Source: Deltaproteobacteria bacterium (GTDB taxonomy: Bacteria; Desulfobacterota; Desulfobacteria; Desulfobacterales; Desulfobacteraceae). Taken from it: DNA of 34,433 bases. The stretch covers positions 1 through 34,433 of the forward strand of contig JAQIBP010000070.1 in assembly GCA_027858995.1 (NCBI GenBank), written 5' to 3'. The notes below the pieces were generated by a model that saw nothing but the letters and a program-made list of their open reading frames with translations, was not told where the DNA came from and did not search any database. Positions 23,932 to 31,816 of this stretch are shown one piece after another (position 1 is the first letter of the stretch; each line of letters begins with the position of its first letter). Both the position numbers and the translations under genes were made by a program.

Positions 23932-26202
23932 CTATGATAATAAACGATTCTTTCCTGGAATTACATTTTTCTCAACACGCAAACCCATTGGGAAAATACT
24001 GTTACACTGGATGATTACCTGCTCAGTTTCTTTTTGAATTAAGCTGATCTGCTTTTTTTGTTCCTCTCTTTCAGATTGTTTTAAGGAAAAAATATACTCA
24101 ACCTCTGATTTATAAGAGTGATAGAGAGCAAATCGTTCATTGATTTTCTCCTTAAAATCTCTTGTGACAGCTTCAATCAGCGGTATAAAATAATCAGTTT
24201 CCAGATTGATATGGTATTGTTTAAATTGGGTTTTTATAAGCTTCAGGTTTTCTTGTCTGATTTTTATAGCAGCCTTGTTTAATCCGGGTGAGAAGGAAAA
24301 CACTCTGTTTTGTTTAAATAAAATAGATAATATCCCGGAGAGAGTGTGCAGCCCAAAACCTGTTAGTACATTTGCCCTGATTTTTGAAGTATACTTTGCC
24401 TTAAAAACAGTTGCAGGCATTTGAATGCCCAATATTTTTTTAATTTTTTCTAAAGAGGCGGAACCATTATACTTGGTTGCAGGATTTGGCAAATTTTTAA
24501 AAACACCGGAGATATCAGAATCTTTGATCAGATCAATTTGAAACGAATCAAATAATGAGTAAAAATATGATATGATTTCCTCTTCTTGAGTTTTAACAAA
24601 TCTTTTTAATTCCGGCTTAACATTTTCAAGAACGTATAGATCAAGTTTACGTTTAAAATCTTGAAACATTAAATAGAGAATCTGATTAAAGGATTCATTT
24701 GTAGTTGTTTTGTATTGTTCAATATCAATGGATGATGCATTGTTAATATAGTCCGAAGTATTGTTTAAAAATGCTTTATGCTCACTCATAAAGGCATTTT
24801 CAAGGTTTAAATGTATTTTCTCTTTTAAGTCCTTTACACAACTCTCAATAGATTTCTTCACAATGGATTCAAGTCTGGTTGCATTCTGTTCAAGGCCATA
24901 AATAGTTTTCATGGCCTTTTTCTCCTCTTGTTTATCAGAAGAAAACAGGCTGGAAAAAATCTTTGTCTGCTGCTCCAGGTGAGACAATGTAATTGCCAGT
25001 CGGTTAAAATGATTTGAAATTAAAAAATCATACCTGTTTTTATCTATTATTCTTTGAAAAAACAGATTAAAATCTTTGGTCTGCAAATCACAATATCTAA
25101 TAGCTTTCTTCTCCTCCTGCCAGAGTTTCAGGCGAATTAAATCTTTATTGTTTAATTTTGCTTTGCACTCTTTAAAAAGATTATAAAGCGAGGAGAGAGA
25201 AAAAATTTTCGGGTTTATTTCAAGGAATTCAATATTTTCCTTAATGCTTGTCTCAATCTTAAGAAGATCGTCAAAATTTTCATGTTCACTGAAATCGCAA
25301 TTATTAATAAATATAATATTATCAAGCAGGCCAAGGTTTTTAATCTGGTTTAAAAAAATGATATCTGCCTGTCGCAGCCCTGTCCTTGAGCTTATACAAT
25401 AGATAATGAGATTAGATGATTCAAGATAATTCAAAATCTGGCCAAGCTGTTGAGGATCTATTGAATCTGCACCCTGGCAATCGGCAATTTCAATATTTGG
25501 ATCAATAATTTTCCCATAAACTTCAAGGCAGACATCTTTTATATAAAAAGCTTTATCAGAATCAGAAATAAAAATTTTGTATTGATCAAACTTTTTTGAT
25601 TCAAAGGTCAGGCAGGTTTCATCTGCCTGAACAAACTCTTTACAGATATCAAAACCTTGAAGAGCATTTTTGATTAACAAAGTTTCAGGTTGTATGCCTT
25701 TTTTAGTTACAGGAAAGTCACAGGTTAAAATTTTAAATACTTTTTTTAATAACTCCCTGTCCTTTTTACGTCTAATATCAAAATCAGTTAAATTCTCAGT
25801 TTGAAATTCTATACCTGCTCCATCATCCGGGAATAACTCCATGGCTTTTTGCAGTTGGATATTTATTGCATCCCATGATTTAAAATATATGTTTGCCCTG
25901 TTTTTTTTGCCTTTTCTTATTCTTGTTGTAATTGATGTGACAACACCTGCTCCCCTTTTTACCAGGTCCTTTCCAACAAGCGAATTAATAAAGGTACTCT
26001 TTCCCGATTTAATGGTGCCTGCAACAGCAATTTTGAGACGATTAGAGTGAATATCCTCCAGAATACGATGACATGTCTTTTGATGTTCATCAAATGAGCT
26101 GTCATACATCTGTGGAATTTTTTTGCACTCTTGAAGAATGCTTAATGTACTATCTATTATCGTTTCTAATGAATTTATCGGTGAATTTCTTCTATTGATC
26201 AT
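23932..26202 (-). CDS. Dynamin-like large GTPase
   Basis: The 756-residue protein has a dynamin-type GTPase head in about residues 55-390. G1 is AGTIKSGKST (61-70), a switch-like threonine lies in VVTSITTRIRKG (88-98), G3 is DCQGAD (241-246), and G4 appears as NNCD (300-303) instead of the usual TKxD. A long helical, lysine/glutamate-rich stalk follows (about 400-756) with a mildly hydrophobic stretch near 640-660 that might be a membrane paddle. Bacterial dynamins remodel or protect membranes; no role is shown here. The gene follows algH by 29 bp on the same strand, with a poor ribosome-binding site, and is convergent with the tRNA nucleotidyltransferase, 2 bp away. Confidence 0.82.
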   Translation of the reverse strand: MINRRNSPINSLETIIDSTLSILQECKKIPQMYDSSFDEHQKTCHRILEDIHSNRLKIAVAGTIKSGKSTFINSLVGKDLVKRGAGVVTSITTRIRKGKKNRANIYFKSWDAINIQLQKAMELFPDDGAGIEFQTENLTDFDIRRKKDRELLKKVFKILTCDFPVTKKGIQPETLLIKNALQGFDICKEFVQADETCLTFESKKFDQYKIFISDSDKAFYIKDVCLEVYGKIIDPNIEIADCQGADSIDPQQLGQILNYLESSNLIIYCISSRTGLRQADIIFLNQIKNLGLLDNIIFINNCDFSEHENFDDLLKIETSIKENIEFLEINPKIFSLSSLYNLFKECKAKLNNKDLIRLKLWQEEKKAIRYCDLQTKDFNLFFQRIIDKNRYDFLISNHFNRLAITLSHLEQQTKIFSSLFSSDKQEEKKAMKTIYGLEQNATRLESIVKKSIESCVKDLKEKIHLNLENAFMSEHKAFLNNTSDYINNASSIDIEQYKTTTNESFNQILYLMFQDFKRKLDLYVLENVKPELKRFVKTQEEEIISYFYSLFDSFQIDLIKDSDISGVFKNLPNPATKYNGSASLEKIKKILGIQMPATVFKAKYTSKIRANVLTGFGLHTLSGILSILFKQNRVFSFSPGLNKAAIKIRQENLKLIKTQFKQYHINLETDYFIPLIEAVTRDFKEKINERFALYHSYKSEVEYIFSLKQSEREEQKKQISLIQKETEQVIIQCNSIFPMGLRVEKNVIPGKNRLLS

Positions 26203-26231
26203 AGGTCAAGGTATAATATATATCATTTTAA

Positions 26232-26762
26232 TCAATATATCATCATCATTGCTTTTTCATATTTAAATTGAGTCTGCGTGGAAAAAAGAATCTCCTCTGT
26301 TACAGGAGAGGAAAGCCATGCTGCATCATACATTTCATTATCCAATTGCAAGGGAGCCCATCCAGCACAACCAAGTATAATCATAAAAGACTCGGGACCT
26401 TTTTGCTGTGCAATTGCCTCGAGAATATCACGTGAATTACTCAAAGCCAGCCAGTCTGCAATTTTCAGACTTTCATTCCAGTTAAAGGGAGGGCCGTGCA
26501 AAACAAAAACACCACTTGGCTGAACAGGTCCGCCAAGGTAAATTTCAAGTTTATCAACGCTTTTATTGCATGTGATTTTCAGATCATCAAATAACTCTCT
26601 TCCTGTTAAAAGAGGATGAATTTTATTTACAATAAAGCCGAGAGCTCCGGATTCATTGTGTTCACACATGCATGTTACAGTCTGGGCAAAATTTGGATCA
26701 GGAAGCCCTGGAATTGCAAGTAAAAATTTTCCCTTCATGCTTTGTGAAATTTCATCTGTCAT
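26232..26762 (-). CDS. YqgE/AlgH family protein (UPF0301)
   Basis: The 176-residue protein carries the family landmarks: GKFLLAIPGLPDPNFAQTV near the start, CEHNESGALGFIVNK, the YLGGPVQPSGVFVLH block (about residues 85-99), and the closing MIILGCAGWAPLQLDNEM. AlgH/YqgE proteins are widespread and of unclear function; a role in transcription of alginate genes was proposed in Pseudomonas. A GTG at 26771 would add three residues, but the ATG at 26760-26762 is preceded by GGAG sites, so it is preferred. It is upstream of the dynamin-like GTPase with 29 bp between them, suggesting one transcript. Confidence 0.9.
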   Translation of the reverse strand: MTDEISQSMKGKFLLAIPGLPDPNFAQTVTCMCEHNESGALGFIVNKIHPLLTGRELFDDLKITCNKSVDKLEIYLGGPVQPSGVFVLHGPPFNWNESLKIADWLALSNSRDILEAIAQQKGPESFMIILGCAGWAPLQLDNEMYDAAWLSSPVTEEILFSTQTQFKYEKAMMMIY

Positions 26763-26773
26763 CTGCTCCACTC

Positions 26774-26805
26774 CGTAATTTCTCTGGTCCGTAATTATTC
26801 TGGTC
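26774..26805. repeat. Tandem 16-bp repeat in front of algH
   Basis: CGTAATTTCTCTGGTC (26774-26789) is followed directly by CGTAATTATTCTGGTC (26790-26805), 14 of 16 bases identical, with a decayed third copy starting TGTAATA at 26806. It lies immediately upstream of the algH start and could include operator sites or simply be slippage. Confidence 0.6.
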
Positions 26806-26867
26806 TGTAATAAATTTTGACATTATAATTATAATTTTAAAGTATAGTTTTAAATATTTTTCCCTAA

Positions 26868-26891
26868 TTTGCAATAGTTTTTGCAATAGTT
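26868..26891. repeat. Perfect 12-bp tandem duplication
   Basis: TTTGCAATAGTT occurs twice in direct succession (26868-26879 and 26880-26891), in the algH-manC intergenic region. On the minus strand it lies upstream of algH. Confidence 0.65.
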
Positions 26892-27007
26892 TTGTCATCA
26901 AAGGATATGTTTATGGATGAAATAAATCCAAACGCTATCAACATTGATAAAATATCGACTATTGATTGAAATATTAAATTCAACTGCGGCAATTATACAT
27001 AAAATTT

Positions 27008-28435
27008 TCACTGTCTCTGCTCTTTTCTTCCATAGACATCATCATATCTGACAATATCATCTTCACCAAGGTAGGAGCCTGATTGAACTTCAATGAGCTC
27101 GAGAGGAATCTTACCTGGGTTTTCAAGGCGGTGCATGGTTCCCAGGGGAATATATGTGGACTGGTCTTCTTTCAGCAGCATTTGCTCATCTCCCTTGGTG
27201 ATTACTGCTGATCCTGATACCACTGTCCAGTGTTCTGCACGGTGAAAATGCTTTTGCAAGGAAAGCTTTGCCCCGGGCTTTACTGTAATTCTTTTTACCT
27301 GGAATCTTGGTTCAATATCTATGGTTTCATAACTTCCCCAGGGTCTGTAAACTTTGCTGTGATTAATGGCTTCACTTCTATTTTGATCTTTTAACAGTTT
27401 AACTATTTTTTTTACATCCTGAACCCGGTCTCTGGGAGAAATAAAAACAGCATCTTTTGTCTCCACAATCACAAATTTCTCAAGGCCAACCGCTGCTATG
27501 AGACTTTTTTCTGAATTAATATAGGTTTCTTTAACATCATGGGTTAAAACATTGCCTTTTATAACATTCAAATCACTATCTTTTTCACCTGTCTGCCACA
27601 AAGCATCAAATGATCCCATATCATTCCAGCCTGCATCCATAGGAATAACAACTCCTTTGGATGTTTTTTCCATTACAGCATAATCAATTGAATCTGAAGG
27701 AATATTTTGAAAATCCTTTAAATTCAGTCTGAAAAAATCAAGATCCTGGGTGGCTGTAGATATTGCTTTTCTGCATGGTTGCAAAATTTTTGGAGAATAA
27801 TTTTCAAGCTCTTTTATAATTGCAGATGCTTTGAACATGAACATTCCTGAATTCCATGTATAAGAACCTGAATCAAGATATTTTTTTGCAGTTTCAAGAT
27901 CAGGTTTTTCAACAAAACTTTGAATTTTAGAGATTCCCCTGTTGTCTTTGAGCAATTCTCCCCTCTTTATATAACCATATCCAATTTCAGGGGAATCCGG
28001 GACAATTCCGAATGTTATCAAATTATCCTGTTCTGCATATTCAATCCCTGAAAGAATTGCATCATGAAATTCAGAAATTTTCTCAATAACATGATCTGCA
28101 GGCAGTATTAAAAGTATTGGATCATCATTGTTTTCCATAGCTTTTAATGCAGCAATGGCTATGGCGGGTGCAGTGTTTCTTCCCACAGGCTCAAGAATAA
28201 TTGCCTGGGGTTCAACACTGATCTCTCTTAATTGCTCTGCAGTCATAAATCTGTGTTCTTCATTACAGACCACAATGGGAGAACCTGAATTTTCAAGATC
28301 TTCAAGTCTTGATATTGTATTTTGCAGCATGGTGTCTTCATTATAAATATCTATCAACTGCTTTGGATAAAGCTGTCTTGATAGTGGCCACAGCCTTGTT
28401 CCAGAGCCCCCTGCAAGGATTATTGGAATAATCAT
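27008..28435 (-). CDS. manC: Mannose-1-phosphate guanylyltransferase / mannose-6-phosphate isomerase
   Basis: A bifunctional type II enzyme that isomerises fructose-6-P to mannose-6-P and makes GDP-mannose from mannose-1-P and GTP, for polysaccharide synthesis. The 475-residue protein begins with the nucleotidyltransferase signature GGSGTRLWPLSRQLYPKQL (residues 9-27), has FVEKPDLETAKKYL and WNSGMFMFKA, and ends in a cupin isomerase domain (about 355-470) with LQKHFHRAEHWTVVSGSA and YIPLGTMHRLENPG. It is 17 bp downstream of the ArsR-methyltransferase gene. A GAGGG lies about 10 nt upstream of the start. Confidence 0.95.
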   Translation of the reverse strand: MIIPIILAGGSGTRLWPLSRQLYPKQLIDIYNEDTMLQNTISRLEDLENSGSPIVVCNEEHRFMTAEQLREISVEPQAIILEPVGRNTAPAIAIAALKAMENNDDPILLILPADHVIEKISEFHDAILSGIEYAEQDNLITFGIVPDSPEIGYGYIKRGELLKDNRGISKIQSFVEKPDLETAKKYLDSGSYTWNSGMFMFKASAIIKELENYSPKILQPCRKAISTATQDLDFFRLNLKDFQNIPSDSIDYAVMEKTSKGVVIPMDAGWNDMGSFDALWQTGEKDSDLNVIKGNVLTHDVKETYINSEKSLIAAVGLEKFVIVETKDAVFISPRDRVQDVKKIVKLLKDQNRSEAINHSKVYRPWGSYETIDIEPRFQVKRITVKPGAKLSLQKHFHRAEHWTVVSGSAVITKGDEQMLLKEDQSTYIPLGTMHRLENPGKIPLELIEVQSGSYLGEDDIVRYDDVYGRKEQRQ

Positions 28436-28452
28436 AATTTTAAAATCCCTCT

Positions 28453-29367
28453 TTATGTTTTTTTTGATATAAATAAATTTATAGTTAATTTGTGCTTTAC
28501 CTTAAAAGAATCAATGGACAAAAGAGTGAGCCCTGCATCTTTTAACCATGTCTTTATTTTTTCTTTTTCAAATCCAGACCATGACCCTCCCATGATTTTT
28601 TTTATTTTTTTATTATCATGCTTTTCAAAATCTGTAAGTATAAATATGCCTTTTGATTTGAGCACTCTATATACTTCAGCAATGGGCAGCTGCGGTTGTG
28701 AAATATGGTGCAGCACCATATTCATAACTGCTGTGTCAATTTCTCTGTTTTTCATGGGAAGGTGTTCAAGTTCTCCGAGCCTGAGATCTGCTTTAGTGGT
28801 TTTGGAAAGTCTGAGTCTTGCCTGTTCGAGCATTTCAGGAGAACTGTCAATACCAATAAGTTTATCTGATCTATCAAAGGAGAGCTTTTCAATAAGTTCT
28901 CCTGTTCCGCAGCCAAGATCTGAGATATTGCCGTGGAATAAAATTTTTTCTTTAATAATTAAATCAAGATCAAAATTGCCAAGCACCTCTTTTTTCATTG
29001 CATCCCATTGAGATGCTATGGTTTTAAAAAATCTTTTTGTTCTGTTTTTACGTATTCTGATTATCTCCCTGGCTTTTGTCAGATCGTTTTGAAAAACCTG
29101 CTGCAAGTCATTGCTCTTATTAATCAGAGAGATTAAAGCTTTTGCAGTATCATGCCTTGCAGCAGTATAATAGATAAAGCTTGCATCCCTTCGAAAAGTT
29201 AAAATATCAGATTCCACAAGAATTTTCAGGTGCCTTGAAACTCCTGACTGTATCATATCTACAATCTGAACAATTTCATTTACATTGAGCTCATATTCCT
29301 GCAATAGATATAATAACCTGAGACGGGTTTTATCAGAAAGCGCCTTAAAATTTTTAATTAATTCCAT
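28453..29367 (-). CDS. ArsR-family regulator fused to a SAM-dependent methyltransferase
   Basis: The 304-residue protein joins an N-terminal ArsR-type winged helix (about 1-80; ALSDKTRLRLLYLLQEYEL, then MIQSGVSRHLKILVESDIL as the recognition region) to a class I methyltransferase (about 110-290) with motif I ISDLGCGTGELIEKL (148-162), the acidic loop GIDSSPEMLEQAR, and VMNMVLHHISQP. There is no cysteine pair in the ArsR helix, so it is probably not a metal sensor. The fusion suggests that SAM or a methylation substrate sets DNA binding; this is inference. It lies between the collapsed hydrolase gene (19 bp) and manC (17 bp), apparently in one transcript. Confidence 0.88.
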   Translation of the reverse strand: MELIKNFKALSDKTRLRLLYLLQEYELNVNEIVQIVDMIQSGVSRHLKILVESDILTFRRDASFIYYTAARHDTAKALISLINKSNDLQQVFQNDLTKAREIIRIRKNRTKRFFKTIASQWDAMKKEVLGNFDLDLIIKEKILFHGNISDLGCGTGELIEKLSFDRSDKLIGIDSSPEMLEQARLRLSKTTKADLRLGELEHLPMKNREIDTAVMNMVLHHISQPQLPIAEVYRVLKSKGIFILTDFEKHDNKKIKKIMGGSWSGFEKEKIKTWLKDAGLTLLSIDSFKVKHKLTINLFISKKT

Positions 29368-29386
29368 TCTATGTGTGACCTTGAGG

Positions 29387-29614
29387 TTAAGGTAAATTTA
29401 TCTCCTGGCCAAATTCAAGAACCTGGCAATTTATTCTTTTAGTTTCATGGTTGTTTTCAAGTCTGTTTTTAAATTCCAGAGGTTCAGCATTAACATCATC
29501 AAAGGTGTTATAGTGCATTGGGACTGCCTGTTTTGGATTCACAAAAGAGCATGCCGTTACACCACTGTCAAGTGTGATTAAAAAAGATGAATGTGAAAAA
29601 CATCTTAATTCCAT
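29387..29614 (-). pseudogene. Collapsed UPF0173 (metallo-beta-lactamase fold) hydrolase, in-frame internal deletion
   Basis: The 75-residue frame keeps only the two ends of a UPF0173 metal-dependent hydrolase (normally about 210-230 residues). The N-terminal strand pair MELRCFSHSSFLITLDSG matches the family start, and the C-terminal part from NPKQAVPMHYNTF to the VLEFGQEINLP end matches the family end. The whole middle, including the HxHxDH metal site, is gone, with the join just after LDSGV. The frame is uninterrupted and the start at 29614 still has an AAGGAG site 7 nt upstream. It may be a decayed gene kept open by chance or recent deletion, or a retained small protein. The open frame extends upstream to 29704 but without family similarity. 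Confidence 0.8.
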
Positions 29615-29707
29615 GTTAGTCTCCTTATGGTTTAGATATGAGTGGTAAGATTTGAGAAATGAGTGGAGAGAAGATTGACACCTTACCCGTACTTCACATC
29701 TCATATT

Positions 29708-31792
29708 TCATATCGAATTTAAAACAAGGGTTATGGGTCTGTCTTCTTCTGCATTGCCTGAAAAACGCACAGGACCCGGTCGTCTATACCTATCCTGGTT
29801 GGATTGAGCAGCAAGCCACTCCTCCCTTAAAGATTTAAAGACTCGAAAAGCATTTGAATTTAAATCCACAATACTTTTTTCAATTACAAGTTCAAGCTTT
29901 CCCTTTCTCTCTTCAAGGTGCATCATCTTTGCAATGGGAATGCCGATTGGTTCCCATTTATCAAACTTTTTTTCAAGATTTTTAATGGCTGCCATCTGCC
30001 CTGTTGCCCCATTGGCAATAAGATGAAAAGCCGTCATACCAAGATTATAGGCATAATTACAGTCAAAATGAGTAGGATCGGATCCCCTGCCGTCATATCC
30101 ATAAAAATGTGTCTGGGTTTTAAAATCTGGATCGGATTTTTTATATATATCAACTATACAATCGGGTGTTTCATCAACAGAACTTATCAAATCTGTATTA
30201 ATCAATGCCTGTTTCAATGTTTTTAAAGATATAATTGACTCTTTGACTATTAGAAATTTATCATTCGGGTTTTTAAAAATCGCCTTTGCAAATTGATCAG
30301 GTTGAAGATTGGCATTTTCCATGACAGATTTATAATAGGAGTTTTCTATGCCTACTTTGTATCTGCCCTGCTCCTTTAATATGTCAAGGTATTCTTTAAC
30401 CATATCCATTATAATTATTTCAGTCTGCACCTGGGAAAACTGGAAATTGCCATGTGTGTCGCGTTCCACAAGCAGCCCTTTTCTAAAAAAAGAGGGCAGT
30501 TGATTAAAAAGATCATCATCCCGCGAATTCCATATGGGGAACCTGTCTTTATCTGTCATGCCCCTGGCAAGTCGCCTTAAGTATTCAAGCTTGTCATTTA
30601 AAGTGACAAATGTATAATGGAAATCTTTATCATGCTTATTATTGTAATCTGCAATAATGGTATTGAGCTTAATAATGAATACTTGAATTTCATTTATAAA
30701 CTCAAGCACACCTTCAGGAATAATCATTACACCAAAATTTTTACCGCTTGCAGCTCTTTTGACAATGATATTGCATATCATTCTTGATAGATGGCGCAAA
30801 GTTATACCATAGGCTGTATAATCAATTTTCCCCTGTTTTTCAGCTTTTTCAATTCTCTCATAATCTGTATAATCAGCAAGTTCTTCACCAATCAAAACCA
30901 GGTTTGCATGAGTCTGGAAAGCACACTCAAGGGTTAAATGACTTGCAACTCTTCCCATTACCTTACAGATATGCCAGTATTTTATATCTGAACTTGCATC
31001 GGTGGTAAGGTTACTGATATTTTGTGAAAATGCTCTTGCAGCAGTATGAAATCCAAAGGATATGGCACAGAGAATCTCACCACTGTCTGTTCGTACCTGT
31101 ATATCACCGTCAATGGTTTTAGGAACTCCAATGACCTTAATGTTGGAACTTTTAAATTTCTGGGCAAGAAAAGCTGCATTTGTGTTTGAATCATCTCCTC
31201 CAATCACCACAAGTGCATCTAATTCAAGATCAATACAGGTTTTTAAAGCCAATTGAATTTTATTTTCTGAATCAATTTTGGTCCTTCCAGTCTTTATCAT
31301 GGTAAAACCACCGATATTCCTGTATGCATCCACAAGGCTCTGGGTAATTTCAATATATTTTGATTCCAGTAAACCGTCGGGACCAAAAAGAAATCCAAAT
31401 ACTCTTGAGTCTGAATTATATTTTTTTGCCTCATCATAAATCCCTGCAATGACATTGTGTCCGCCAGGTGCAGGGCCTCCTGAAAAAACCACTCCGATAT
31501 TTCTTGATTTTAAAAAATTTTGTTTTTCACTTTCACTTTTTTTATGGCCTGAAACAATCTTCTGAACACTGTTGTTAATAATATCAGGAAGTGCTTTGGA
31601 AGCTTCTGTATCATGCTTGAATTTATATTCAGGGCAATCTTTTATATTGGTAAACTTTGATGAAAAAAGCTTGATTTTTTTCGGTAAAAAAGATCTTCTC
31701 TCAATGGTTTCAGTATTTACATCATGGGTCACATGATCAGTTTTGGGATGATTCAATAAAAACTCAAGTGATTTATGGTTTTTTGATTCCAT
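29708..31792 (-). CDS. Diphosphate-dependent phosphofructokinase, long form
   Basis: The enzyme interconverts fructose-6-P and fructose-1,6-bisphosphate, using pyrophosphate. The 694-residue protein has a non-catalytic N-terminal extension of about 97 residues, then the PFK fold starting NIGVVFSGGPAPGGHN. The GGDDSN at 198-203 has aspartate where ATP-dependent enzymes have glycine, and PKTIDGD (224-230) has glycine in place of asparagine; both features point to PPi as phosphoryl donor. The MGRVASHLTLEC motif is at 279-290. PPi-PFK is reversible and common in anaerobes. The AGAGGAAG site supports the ATG start. It is 93 bp upstream of the collapsed hydrolase and 24 bp downstream of the GGDEF gene. 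Confidence 0.92.
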   Translation of the reverse strand: MESKNHKSLEFLLNHPKTDHVTHDVNTETIERRSFLPKKIKLFSSKFTNIKDCPEYKFKHDTEASKALPDIINNSVQKIVSGHKKSESEKQNFLKSRNIGVVFSGGPAPGGHNVIAGIYDEAKKYNSDSRVFGFLFGPDGLLESKYIEITQSLVDAYRNIGGFTMIKTGRTKIDSENKIQLALKTCIDLELDALVVIGGDDSNTNAAFLAQKFKSSNIKVIGVPKTIDGDIQVRTDSGEILCAISFGFHTAARAFSQNISNLTTDASSDIKYWHICKVMGRVASHLTLECAFQTHANLVLIGEELADYTDYERIEKAEKQGKIDYTAYGITLRHLSRMICNIIVKRAASGKNFGVMIIPEGVLEFINEIQVFIIKLNTIIADYNNKHDKDFHYTFVTLNDKLEYLRRLARGMTDKDRFPIWNSRDDDLFNQLPSFFRKGLLVERDTHGNFQFSQVQTEIIIMDMVKEYLDILKEQGRYKVGIENSYYKSVMENANLQPDQFAKAIFKNPNDKFLIVKESIISLKTLKQALINTDLISSVDETPDCIVDIYKKSDPDFKTQTHFYGYDGRGSDPTHFDCNYAYNLGMTAFHLIANGATGQMAAIKNLEKKFDKWEPIGIPIAKMMHLEERKGKLELVIEKSIVDLNSNAFRVFKSLREEWLAAQSNQDRYRRPGPVRFSGNAEEDRPITLVLNSI

Positions 31793-31816
31793 ATCTTCCT
31801 CTCTATTCTCTTTACA

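Noticed and set aside
28490-29011. 173-codon open frame on the plus strand opposite the ArsR-methyltransferase
   Set aside because: Antisense of a well supported gene; no family features.
29615-29704. N-terminal extension of the collapsed hydrolase frame
   Set aside because: The 30 extra codons show no similarity to UPF0173, and the internal ATG at 29614 has the AAGGAG site and the conserved family start.
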